This document shows positions 1 to 5,052 of a stretch of DNA of 5,052 nt, one piece after another. Position 1 is the first letter of the stretch. Every line of letters starts with the position of its first letter. The stretch comes from DASQWP01 sp050697555. GTDB taxonomy: Bacteria; Actinomycetota; Thermoleophilia; Gaiellales; Gaiellaceae. The stretch covers positions 1-5,052 of the forward strand of contig JBOHAD010000129.1 in the NCBI GenBank assembly GCA_050697555.1. Reading direction: 5' to 3'. The translations under genes were made by a program, and so were the position numbers. A model generated the notes under the pieces. That model saw only the letters and a program-made list of their open reading frames with translations. It did not search any database and was not told the DNA's origin.

Positions 1-90
1 GGCGAGCTCGCCGGGGGGCGCGAGCGCCCCCAGCGTCCACGTGCGGTTCTCGTCGGCGAAGATCGTCGCCGCATCCTTCCCCGGCTCGAA
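1..90 (-). CDS. Possible fragment of a leftward gene cut by the window edge; start not resolved
   Basis: Read on the minus strand from 90 down to 1, this stretch is open and 29 of its 30 codons end in G or C. That is the bias of the real genes here and better than the plus-strand reading. It would encode a peptide beginning FEPGKDAATIFADENRTW and running off the left edge. No ATG, GTG or TTG lies in this frame between 90 and 1. The nearest in-frame candidate is a GTG at 162-160, which would put the start inside the leader of the downstream ATPase and through an AT-rich patch with poorer codon bias. No family is recognised. It may be the 5' part of a divergent gene with an unusual start, a decayed fragment, or chance. 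The local GC palindromes inflate third-position GC, so confidence is low. Confidence 0.27.
14..31. other. GC-rich hairpin next to a 12-bp palindrome at the left edge
   Basis: GGGGGCG (14-20) and CGCCCCC (25-31) are perfect complements around a 4-nt CGAG loop. Immediately before it, GGCGAGCTCGCC (1-12) is a perfect palindrome. There is no T-run on either side. It could be a terminator-like structure, or simply codon-driven GC-rich sequence inside the possible leftward reading frame. The pairing is certain from the sequence; a function is not. Confidence 0.3.
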
Positions 91-108
91 GTTAGTGGAT
101 CCTAAGTT
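89..108. promoter_or_regulatory. Interrupted palindrome in an AT-rich island, possible operator/promoter region
   Basis: The sequence reads AAGTTAGTGGATCCTAAGTT. Its arms TTAG (92-95) and CTAA (102-105) are inverted repeats six bases apart, and the outer AA/TT also pair, so 6 of 10 symmetric pairs match. AAGTTA also occurs as a direct repeat at 89-94 and 104-109. TAAGTT (103-108) fits a loose actinobacterial -10 pattern (TAnnnT), but I see no convincing -35. This is the most AT-rich patch in the window and it lies about 65 nt upstream of the ATPase start, where a promoter or a dimeric repressor site for the three-gene operon would be expected. Which regulator would bind is unknown. Confidence 0.3.
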
Positions 109-170
109 ACACGACGGCGCGCGGTGGCGGGCCGTTTCTCGGCACAGGAGAGCGGGGACCACGAGGGGCG

Positions 171-1166
171 ATGCCCCGGAACCCACTGGACGAAGCGCGC
201 CGCTGGCTCGGCACGGTGGGCGAGCAGCTCGGCGTTCCCGATTTCGAGAACCTCGCTCCTCGCTCGACGCCGGCGCGACCGCTGGAGGAGCTGCAGGCGG
301 AGCTCGACGGCCTCGTCGGGCTCGCGTCGGTGAAGGAGCAGGTGCGGGCCCTCGTCGCGTTCCTCGAGGTGCAGGCTCTGCGCAAGGAGCGAGGCCTCGC
401 CGAGGTGGCCACGAGCCAGCACCTCGTCTTCCTCGGGAACCCGGGCACGGGGAAGACGACCGTCGCGCGCCTCCTCGCCCAGATGTACCGTGCGATGGGG
501 CTCCTCCGGCGCGGCCAGCTCGTGGAGGTCGACCGGTCAGGCCTTGTCGCCCAGTACGTGGGCCTGACCGCGCTGAAGACGAATCGCGTCGTGCGCCGCG
601 CGCTCGACGGCATCCTCTTCGTGGACGAGGCGTACGCGCTCGCGCCGGAGGCCGGCCGTCTCGACTTCGGCCCCGAGGCGATCGAGACGCTCCTCAAGCG
701 CATGGAGGACCAGCGCGAGCGGCTCGTCCTCATCGTCGCGGGCTACCCGCGGCTGATGCGCCAGTTCCTCGACTCGAACCCCGGCCTGCGGTCGCGCTTC
801 TCGCGGGAGATCGTCTTCCCCGACTACACGACCGACGAGCTCGTCGCCATCGCGCGCAAGTTCGCCGCGGACGCAGAGTACCGCCTCGGCGAGGGCAGCG
901 AGCGCACGCTGTGCAACCTCTTCGACTCCGCTCGGCGGGGGGAGGGCTTCGGCAATGCGCGTTTTTCGCGCACTCTCTTCGAACACGCGTTGAACGCGCA
1001 CGCGCTCAGACTGGCCGAGCGCTCGCCCGCTCGCCCGCCGAGCGCGGAGGAGCTGATGACGCTGACGCCGGAGGACTTCCTCGCCGCGGCGCGCACCCTC
1101 GGCGAAGGCACCGACCTCCTCGGGGAGCGACGCCGCCCGTTCTGGCGCGGACGCAGAGCTTCGTAG
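171..1166 (+). CDS. CbxX/CfqX-family (CbbX/SpoVK-like) AAA+ ATPase
   Basis: This is a predicted cytoplasmic AAA+ ATPase of 331 residues. A short N-terminal segment (about 1-45) leads into the AAA core. Walker A is GNPGTGKT at 89-96 (Lys95). A pore-loop-like YVGLTALKT starts at residue 129. Walker B is ILFVDEAY at 148-155 (Asp152, Glu153). A sensor-1-like strand IVAGY ends at 192, and an arginine-finger segment NPGLRSRF spans 203-210. The sensor-2 region GNARFSR (261-267) lies in the helical lid. The motif wording (YVG-T-KT, VDEAY, NPG-RSRF) is characteristic of the CbxX/CfqX group, which includes the red-type rubisco activase CbbX, sporulation protein SpoVK and the ATPase core of EccA. It lacks the long TPR-type N-terminus of EccA, and the C-terminus ends in a basic tail (RRRPFWRGRR). 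ATG 171 is the only start codon after the in-frame stop at 93-95, and a GAGGGG sits just 2 nt before it. It is the first gene of a three-gene operon. Its client protein is unknown, and no rubisco gene is present. Confidence 0.9.
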   Translation: MPRNPLDEARRWLGTVGEQLGVPDFENLAPRSTPARPLEELQAELDGLVGLASVKEQVRALVAFLEVQALRKERGLAEVATSQHLVFLGNPGTGKTTVARLLAQMYRAMGLLRRGQLVEVDRSGLVAQYVGLTALKTNRVVRRALDGILFVDEAYALAPEAGRLDFGPEAIETLLKRMEDQRERLVLIVAGYPRLMRQFLDSNPGLRSRFSREIVFPDYTTDELVAIARKFAADAEYRLGEGSERTLCNLFDSARRGEGFGNARFSRTLFEHALNAHALRLAERSPARPPSAEELMTLTPEDFLAAARTLGEGTDLLGERRRPFWRGRRAS

Positions 1167-1176
1167 ACTTCCACGC

Positions 1177-3069
1177 GTGAGCGAGTTCGCCTGGCGACCC
1201 GACGCGGACGTGCTCGCGCACGCGAACGTGACGCGTCTCATGCGCCGGCACGGGCTCGACGACTACTGGACCCTCGTCCGCCGCTCGCAGGAGGAGCCCG
1301 AGTGGTTCTGGCCCGCGGCGATCGAGGACATGGGTCTGGAGTTCTCCCACCCCTGGGTGCAGGTCCTCGACGATTCGCGCGGCCCCGAGTGGACGACCTG
1401 GTTCGCCGGCGGGAAGCTGAACATCGCCTGGAACTGCGTCCACCGGTGGGCCGAGCGCAAGCCGCAAGCCGTCGCCGCCGTCCTGAGCGGCGAGGACGGC
1501 TCCCGCCGCGAGCTCACGTGGGCCCAGATGTCTCGGGACGTGACGCGGCTGGCCGAGGGGCTCCTCCGGCTGGGCGTCGAACCGGGCGACCGCGTGGCGA
1601 TCTACATGCCGATGTGCCCCGACGTCGCCGTCGCCTCGCATGCGTGCGCACACGTGGGCGCCGTCCAGGTGCCGATCTTCTCGGGCTTCGCCGCCCCGGC
1701 CGTCCGCCAGCGCCTCGAGGACTCCCAGGCGAAGGTCGTGCTGACGGCGGACTGGTCTCTGCGGCGCGGCAAGCGCCTCGAGATGAGCGCGATCGTGGAG
1801 GAAGCCGTGCGCGAGGCCCCCTCGGTCGAGCACGTGGTCACGTGGTCGCGCGAGAAGGGGTGGGGCGCTGTCGTGGGTGAGAGCGCAGGCGAGCTCGCGC
1901 CGTTCGAGCTCGACGCCGAGCACCCCTACCTGCTCGCGTACACGTCCGGCACGACCGGAAAGCCGAAGGGCGTCCTCCACGTGCAGGGCGGCTTCCTCGT
2001 CTCCATCGCGCGGGAGGTCGCCTACCAGGCCGACGCCCATCCCGAGGACGTCATCCACTTCGCCACCGACATGGGCTGGATCATGGGGCCCTGGAAGGTC
2101 GTCGGCGGCGGCGCGCTCGGATGCACGCTCGTCTTCGCCGAGGGCGCCCCCGACTGGCCGCCCGAGCGCCTCTGGACGCTCGTCGAGCGCGAGCGGGTCT
2201 CGGTGCTCGGCCTCTCACCGACGCTCGTCCGCGCGCTGATCCCGCACGGAGAGCCGCAGACCGACCTCTCCTCGCTGCGGACGATCGTGACGACGGGCGA
2301 GCCCTGGAACCCGGATCCGTACCGCTGGCTCTTCGACGAGGTCGGCGGCGGGCGCTGCCCGATCATCAACTGCTCGGGCGGCACGGAGGTGGGCGCGTGC
2401 TTCCTCTCCCCGACACCCGCGATTCCGATCAAGGCCTGCTCGCTCGGCGGGCCCGCGCTCGGGATGGCCATGGACGTCGTCGACGCCGAGGGGCGCTCGC
2501 TCGTCGGCACCGGCGAGGTGGGCGAGCTCGTCTGCCGCAAGCCCTTCCCCGCCATGACGCGAGGCTTCTGGCGCGACCCTGAGCGCTACCTCGACGCTTA
2601 CTGGCGGCGGATTCCGGGCGTCTGGGTGCACGGCGACTGGGCCTCGGCAGACGAGGACGGGTACTGGTTCCTGCACGGGCGGAGCGACGACACGCTCAAC
2701 ATCGCCGGAAAGCGGATCGGCCCGGCGGAGATCGAGTCCGCCGCTGTCGCCCATCCCGCAGTGTCCGAGGCGGCGGCCGTCGGGGTGCCGCACGAGGTCA
2801 AGGGTGAGGTGGCCTGGGTCTTCTGCGTGCTCGCGCCGGGGCACGAGGGCTCGGAGGAGCTCGCGGCCGAGGTGGCCGGAACGGCGGCGGACGAGCTCGG
2901 CAAGGCGTTCAGGCCCGAGCGAGTCGTCTTCGTGCCGGCTCTGCCGAAGACAAGGAGCGCCAAGATCGTCCGCCGTGCCCTGCGCGCGAAGGTGCTGGGG
3001 ACGGACCCGGGCGACCTCTCCTCGGTCGAGAACCCGGAGGCCCTGGAGGACATTGCTCGCGCCGTCTGA
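1177..3069 (+). CDS. Acetyl-CoA-synthetase-like AMP-forming acyl-CoA synthetase
   Basis: It is predicted to activate a carboxylic acid with ATP to an acyl-adenylate and pass it to CoA. The 630-residue length is close to bacterial Acs (about 650), and it has the ACAS-type N-terminal extension (about 1-90, including WFAGGKLNIAWNCVHRW). ANL motifs appear in order: the P-loop YTSGTTGKPKG (255-265), NCSGGTE (398-404), HGDWA (485-489), the hinge region GRSDDTLNIAGKRIGPAEIE (501-520) and the C-terminal catalytic-lysine motif PKTRSAK (590-596, Lys596). In true Acs the equivalent of NCSGGTE reads TWWQTE, whose tryptophan closes the acetate pocket. Here glycine takes that place, so a larger acyl substrate is likely. 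The usual SGK around the catalytic lysine is SAK. The GTG start at 1177 lies 10 nt after the ATPase stop and has no clear Shine-Dalgarno, but it preserves the family's N-terminal block (ANVTRLMRRHGL). The gene overlaps the following gene by 17 nt. The exact substrate is not known. Confidence 0.93.
   Translation: MSEFAWRPDADVLAHANVTRLMRRHGLDDYWTLVRRSQEEPEWFWPAAIEDMGLEFSHPWVQVLDDSRGPEWTTWFAGGKLNIAWNCVHRWAERKPQAVAAVLSGEDGSRRELTWAQMSRDVTRLAEGLLRLGVEPGDRVAIYMPMCPDVAVASHACAHVGAVQVPIFSGFAAPAVRQRLEDSQAKVVLTADWSLRRGKRLEMSAIVEEAVREAPSVEHVVTWSREKGWGAVVGESAGELAPFELDAEHPYLLAYTSGTTGKPKGVLHVQGGFLVSIAREVAYQADAHPEDVIHFATDMGWIMGPWKVVGGGALGCTLVFAEGAPDWPPERLWTLVERERVSVLGLSPTLVRALIPHGEPQTDLSSLRTIVTTGEPWNPDPYRWLFDEVGGGRCPIINCSGGTEVGACFLSPTPAIPIKACSLGGPALGMAMDVVDAEGRSLVGTGEVGELVCRKPFPAMTRGFWRDPERYLDAYWRRIPGVWVHGDWASADEDGYWFLHGRSDDTLNIAGKRIGPAEIESAAVAHPAVSEAAAVGVPHEVKGEVAWVFCVLAPGHEGSEELAAEVAGTAADELGKAFRPERVVFVPALPKTRSAKIVRRALRAKVLGTDPGDLSSVENPEALEDIARAV
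3036..3055 (+). promoter_or_regulatory. Ribosome-binding region and TTG start of the aminotransferase gene
   Basis: Two purine-rich Shine-Dalgarno-like stretches lie inside the end of the ligase gene: GGAGG at 3036-3040 and GGAGGA at 3045-3050. The only credible in-frame start before the conserved N-terminal LDTGTYGLPP block is TTG at 3053-3055. It lies 12 nt after the first purine stretch and 2 nt after the second. Neither spacing is ideal, so reinitiation by ribosomes finishing the ligase (stop at 3067-3069) probably helps. Confidence 0.5.
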
Positions 3070-4096
3070 GTACGAGGGCACCGAGACCCGGGGCTATCTC
3101 GACACCGGCACGTACGGCCTGCCGCCGCGCTCGTCCCTCGAGGCCGTGGAACGGGCGCTCGCCGGCTGGAGGGGTCGGGAGCCGTGGCGGCAGTGGGAGG
3201 AGGACGGCGAGGCCTGCCGTGCACTCTTCGCCGGCCTCGTGGGCGCGCGACCCGAGGACGTGGCGCTCCTGCCGGCACTCTCGTCCGCCGCAGGGCTCGT
3301 GGCGGCGAGCCTCCGTGCCGCGCCAGGGGACAACGTCGTCCTCTGCGAGGAGGACTTCACGTCGACGCTCCTTCCCTGGCGCGGGCTCGAGAACGGAGGC
3401 GTCGAACTGCGCCTGCGTCCGCTCGCGGGACTCGCCGAGGCGGTCGACGGACGCACCGCGCTCGTCGCCGTCAGCTCGGTGCAGTCGGCGGACGGCGCTC
3501 TCGCGGACCTCCACGCCCTCAAGGGGAGCGGGGCGCGGCTCTTCGTCGACGCGACGCAGGCGGTCGGCGCGGTGCCGGTCGACGTCGAGGGTGTCGACTA
3601 CCTGGCAGCGCATCCCTACAAGTGGCTCCTCTCGCCCCGTGGCCTCGCCTTCCTCTACGTCCGCCGGGAGCGACTCGAGGAAGTCGAGCCTTGGACCGCC
3701 GGCTGGAAGTCGCGGTCGCAGCCCTACGAGCACTACTACGGTTTGCCCGAGCTGACGCCGGACGCCCGCCGCCTGGACGTGTCACTCCCCTGGCTCCTGG
3801 CCGCGGGCGCGAGGCCGAGCCTCGACCTCGTCGCTCGTCTCGGCGTCGAGCGCATCGCGGCGCACGACCTGGCCCTGACCCGGCGGTTCGCGGCCGAGCT
3901 CGGGCTCGCGGAGCCCGGAGCGCCGATCGTGCGGGTGGAGGTCGAGGACGCGGAGACGGCGGTGGAGCGACTCCGCACCGCGGGGATCTCCTGCTCGGTG
4001 CGCGCGGGCTCGGTCCGCTTCTGCTTCCACCTCTACAACGATCGGGCCGACGTGGACCTCGCGCTCGAGGCGCTCACGCCGGCTCTTGCTCACTAG
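3053..4096 (+). CDS. Class V aminotransferase-fold PLP-dependent enzyme
   Basis: It is predicted to be a cytoplasmic fold-type I PLP enzyme of the class V group, which contains cysteine desulfurases, isopenicillin-N-epimerase-like and kynureninase-like proteins, and serine-type aminotransferases. Counted from the TTG start it has 347 residues, slightly short for the group. An N-terminal LDTGTYGLPP (16-25) is typical of the group. SSVQSADG (141-148) lines the cofactor site. FVDATQAVG (164-172) supplies Asp166 for the pyridine nitrogen. HPYKWLLSPRG (187-197) carries the Schiff-base lysine Lys190. Near the C-terminus, SVRFCFHLYNDRADVD (320-335) matches the usual carboxylate-binding arginine region, with Arg322 the candidate. 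All key residues are present, so it should be active. I see no specific cysteine-desulfurase active-site loop, so substrate and reaction remain open. It overlaps the ligase by 17 nt, which suggests translational coupling and a shared pathway. An upstream start in the same frame (ATG 2804) would only add arginine-rich shadow sequence and is unlikely. Confidence 0.87.
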   Translation: MLAPSEYEGTETRGYLDTGTYGLPPRSSLEAVERALAGWRGREPWRQWEEDGEACRALFAGLVGARPEDVALLPALSSAAGLVAASLRAAPGDNVVLCEEDFTSTLLPWRGLENGGVELRLRPLAGLAEAVDGRTALVAVSSVQSADGALADLHALKGSGARLFVDATQAVGAVPVDVEGVDYLAAHPYKWLLSPRGLAFLYVRRERLEEVEPWTAGWKSRSQPYEHYYGLPELTPDARRLDVSLPWLLAAGARPSLDLVARLGVERIAAHDLALTRRFAAELGLAEPGAPIVRVEVEDAETAVERLRTAGISCSVRAGSVRFCFHLYNDRADVDLALEALTPALAH

Positions 4097-4126
4097 GCAC
4101 GGCAGAGCTCGCCCTACGCAGGCGAG

Positions 4127-4157
4127 GCCGGAGGCGGCCACCACGGCCGCCTCCGGC
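4127..4157. terminator. Perfect 13-bp hairpin between convergent genes, likely bidirectional terminator
   Basis: GCCGGAGGCGGCC (4127-4139) and GGCCGCCTCCGGC (4145-4157) are exact reverse complements around a 5-nt ACCAC loop. The stem begins 30 nt after the aminotransferase stop and ends 17 nt from the stop of the convergent surface-protein gene, so it can serve both transcripts. No U-tract follows on either strand, as is common for hairpin terminators in high-GC actinobacteria. Confidence 0.75.
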
Positions 4158-4174
4158 GCCCCCCGTCGTCAGGT

Positions 4175-5052
4175 TCAGGCGAGCGTCGCTCGCCGCCGGT
4201 AGAGAGCTCCGCCCGCGAGGAGGGTGAGGAGCCCACCGAGGGCGACGATCCAGAGCGGCAGGCCGGTGAAGGGAAGGGTGCCCTGGCCCATCTGCTGGAG
4301 CGTGCCCGCGAGGCCTTCCCCGCCGGATGCGGAGGCACCGGCGACTCCCGAGCCGCCTCCGTCGGTGCCGCCTCCGCCATCACCGCCGTTGCCGCCGGCT
4401 CCGGGTCCGCCGGCAAGGCCAGCGCAGGACCCGACGGAAGCATCAGCGCTCGCGTCGTCGCCCGACGCACCCGCCTCGATGCAGCCGACGTCGCCGTCGA
4501 CATCCGTGTCCCCGGTGGAGCCGCCGACGTCGGCGGCATCCGAGGGACCGGTTCCCGCGCGGCAAACGCCGACCGACGCACCGCCGGTGAGGTCTCCGGC
4601 CGCGCCGGCGACCTCGATGCAGCCCACGAGCGCGTCGAGCATCGTGTCGCCGCTCGAGGCTCCGGCCTCGGCGGAGGGCACGGAGCCCGTGCCCTCCGGA
4701 CACGACCCGATCGCGCCCGTCACACCTGTGTCGCCGAGCGCGGCGCCCGCGTCGATACAGCCGACGGCGGCCTCGGCAGCGGTGTCTCCACTTGTCACGC
4801 TCGCATCAGCCGCGTTCCCGCTCTCCGAGCCGGTCGAGACGATGCTATTCGTGTCGCCACCGCTGCTCTCCACGACGTTGGCGTCGCCGACACCGATCGT
4901 CGCGGTCGTGTCGCCGCTCGCAACCTCGACCTCGGCCGCGCCGGCGTCACCCGAAGCGGTCACCGTCGTGTCGCCGACCTCGATGCCCACCGGGTCCTGG
5001 GCGAGCGCGGGGCCCGCGAGGACGCCGGCGGCTACCGACAGCACGAGAGCGA
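4175..5052 (-). CDS. Secreted, LPFTG-anchored, Cys-repeat surface protein (N-terminus beyond the window)
   Basis: I do not recognise a named family. The frame is open from the right edge to a TGA at 4177-4175. Residues are numbered from a GTG at 5044-5042, but the frame stays open upstream (reading A-L before it), so the true start lies outside. A hydrophobic signal-peptide core ends in GPALA with likely cleavage before QDP (after residue 15). The ectodomain (16-256) is built from Gly-Asp-Thr motifs. Three tandem 46-residue repeats begin at 85, 131 and 177, with cysteines at 96/115, 142/161 and 188/207. A glycine-rich spacer (about 208-247) follows. The C-terminus is a complete sortase signal: LPFTG (257-261), a hydrophobic helix (262-282) and RRR (283-285). 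The ectodomain has about 35 Asp/Glu, one Arg, and no Lys, His, Phe, Tyr or Trp. It should be exported by Sec and linked to the cell wall by a sortase not seen here. Its role is unknown; adhesion or a surface layer is possible. The architecture recalls sortase-anchored long chaplins, but the sequence does not match chaplins. Confidence 0.85.
   Translation of the reverse strand, partial: ALVLSVAAGVLAGPALAQDPVGIEVGDTTVTASGDAGAAEVEVASGDTTATIGVGDANVVESSGGDTNSIVSTGSESGNAADASVTSGDTAAEAAVGCIDAGAALGDTGVTGAIGSCPEGTGSVPSAEAGASSGDTMLDALVGCIEVAGAAGDLTGGASVGVCRAGTGPSDAADVGGSTGDTDVDGDVGCIEAGASGDDASADASVGSCAGLAGGPGAGGNGGDGGGGTDGGGSGVAGASASGGEGLAGTLQQMGQGTLPFTGLPLWIVALGGLLTLLAGGALYRRRATLA
4178..4276 (-). other. 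C-terminal sortase (LPXTG-type) cell-wall sorting signal
   Basis: The last 33 residues hold LPFTG, then LPLWIVALGGLLTLLAGGALY as a membrane-spanning stretch, then the basic stop-transfer tail RRRATLA. This is the full tripartite sorting signal. Sortase is expected to cut between Thr260 and Gly261 and join the protein to peptidoglycan or a precursor. Confidence 0.88.
4379..4792 (-). repeat. Three tandem 138-bp (46-residue) coding repeats with paired cysteines
   Basis: The units span 4655-4792, 4517-4654 and 4379-4516 on the minus strand. Each starts with (S/T)GDT, has VGC followed by I-D or I-E about ten residues on, and has a second cysteine exactly 19 residues after the first. The spacing between equivalent cysteines is exactly 46 residues for both positions in all copies. 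Units 1 and 2 also share a C-x-x-G-T-G turn after the second cysteine. The last unit fades into the glycine-rich spacer after about residue 209. The DNA copies are diverged, so this is an old protein-level repeat and not a recent duplication. Confidence 0.85.
5000..5052 (-). other. Signal peptide (3' part) of the surface protein
   Basis: The codons encode a hydrophobic run ending in AGVLAGPALA followed by QDPVG, a classic A-x-A signal peptidase I site (cleavage after residue 15 from the GTG at 5044). Two further hydrophobic residues (Ala-Leu) are encoded before that GTG. The positively charged n-region is missing, so the gene must begin outside the window. Confidence 0.75.

Noticed and set aside
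97..102. GGATCC (BamHI site) as a cloning or assembly junction
   Set aside because: A single six-base site is expected by chance and there is no adjoining vector-like sequence.
1..105. Plus-strand C-terminal fragment ending at TAA 103-105
   Set aside because: Only about two thirds of its codons end in G or C, against nearly all on the opposite strand, and it is Arg-rich. The minus-strand reading is more gene-like.
171..1166. Naming the ATPase CbbX (rubisco activase)
   Set aside because: It belongs to the same family, but no rubisco genes are in the window and several functionally different subfamilies share these motifs.
41..1180. Plus-strand open frame of 379 codons overlapping the ATPase gene
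   Set aside because: It is arginine- and proline-rich in the wrong frame, while the ATPase frame carries all the AAA+ motifs.
1006..2058. Long minus-strand open frame (350 codons) opposite the ATPase end and ligase start
   Set aside because: It lies antisense to two genes with clear family motifs. Long antisense frames are expected at this GC content, and the protein is an Arg/Ala/Gly-rich mixture with no recognisable motif.
2215..3081. Minus-strand open frame of 288 codons opposite the ligase
   Set aside because: It is antisense to the conserved C-terminal half of the ligase and shows no domain. It is a GC-driven shadow.
4327..4590. Arginine-rich plus-strand frame resembling a basic DNA-binding or protamine-like protein
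   Set aside because: It is the reverse complement of the Gly/Asp/Ser-rich surface gene, whose signal peptide, repeats and sortase signal show the true strand.
4379..4792. Tandem repeat as a CRISPR array or minisatellite
   Set aside because: The units are 138 bp, diverged at DNA level, without conserved direct repeats and spacers, and they keep the reading frame and cysteine spacing. This is a protein-level repeat.
4175..5052. Calling the surface protein a chaplin
   Set aside because: Two-cysteine modules and sortase anchoring are similar, but the aromatic and Gly-Asn residues typical of chaplins are missing and the modules are highly acidic.

Overview
The window is very GC-rich DNA with strong G/C bias at third codon positions, no rRNA or tRNA, and no sign of an insertion sequence, phage or CRISPR array. 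At the right end it encodes a secreted protein with a sortase-type LPFTG cell-wall anchor, which points to a monoderm, high-GC Gram-positive bacterium. An actinobacterium, perhaps of the Thermoleophilia/Gaiellales kind, fits best. That placement is inference from composition and gene style, because no phylogenetic marker gene is present.

Layout from left to right. Positions 1-170 are a short leader region. It holds a GC-rich hairpin, a possible fragment of a leftward gene running off the left edge, and a small AT-rich island with an interrupted palindrome that could be an operator or promoter. Three plus-strand genes then run closely spaced, as an operon: a CbxX/CfqX (CbbX/SpoVK-like) AAA+ ATPase (171-1166), an acetyl-CoA-synthetase-like acyl-CoA ligase (1177-3069, 10 nt after the ATPase stop) and a class V PLP-dependent aminotransferase-fold enzyme (3053-4096, overlapping the ligase by 17 nt from a TTG start). 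A perfect 13-bp hairpin (4127-4157) lies between the operon and a convergent minus-strand gene and probably terminates transcription in both directions. The minus-strand gene (4175 to beyond 5052) encodes a surface protein whose extreme N-terminus is cut off by the window edge.

How the genes may work together. The ligase and the PLP enzyme are probably translationally coupled and plausibly act on related metabolites: a carboxylic acid is activated to its CoA thioester, and an amino or sulfur compound is processed by PLP chemistry. The AAA+ protein could remodel one of these enzymes, as CbbX does for red-type rubisco, but no rubisco gene is visible and this is speculation. The surface protein is transcribed toward the operon and looks functionally separate.

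The most unusual object is the surface protein. It has three tandem repeats of exactly 46 residues, each with a Cys-x18-Cys pair, embedded in a wider series of Gly-Asp-Thr motifs. Its ectodomain has no Lys, His or aromatic residue. I do not recognise it as a named family.
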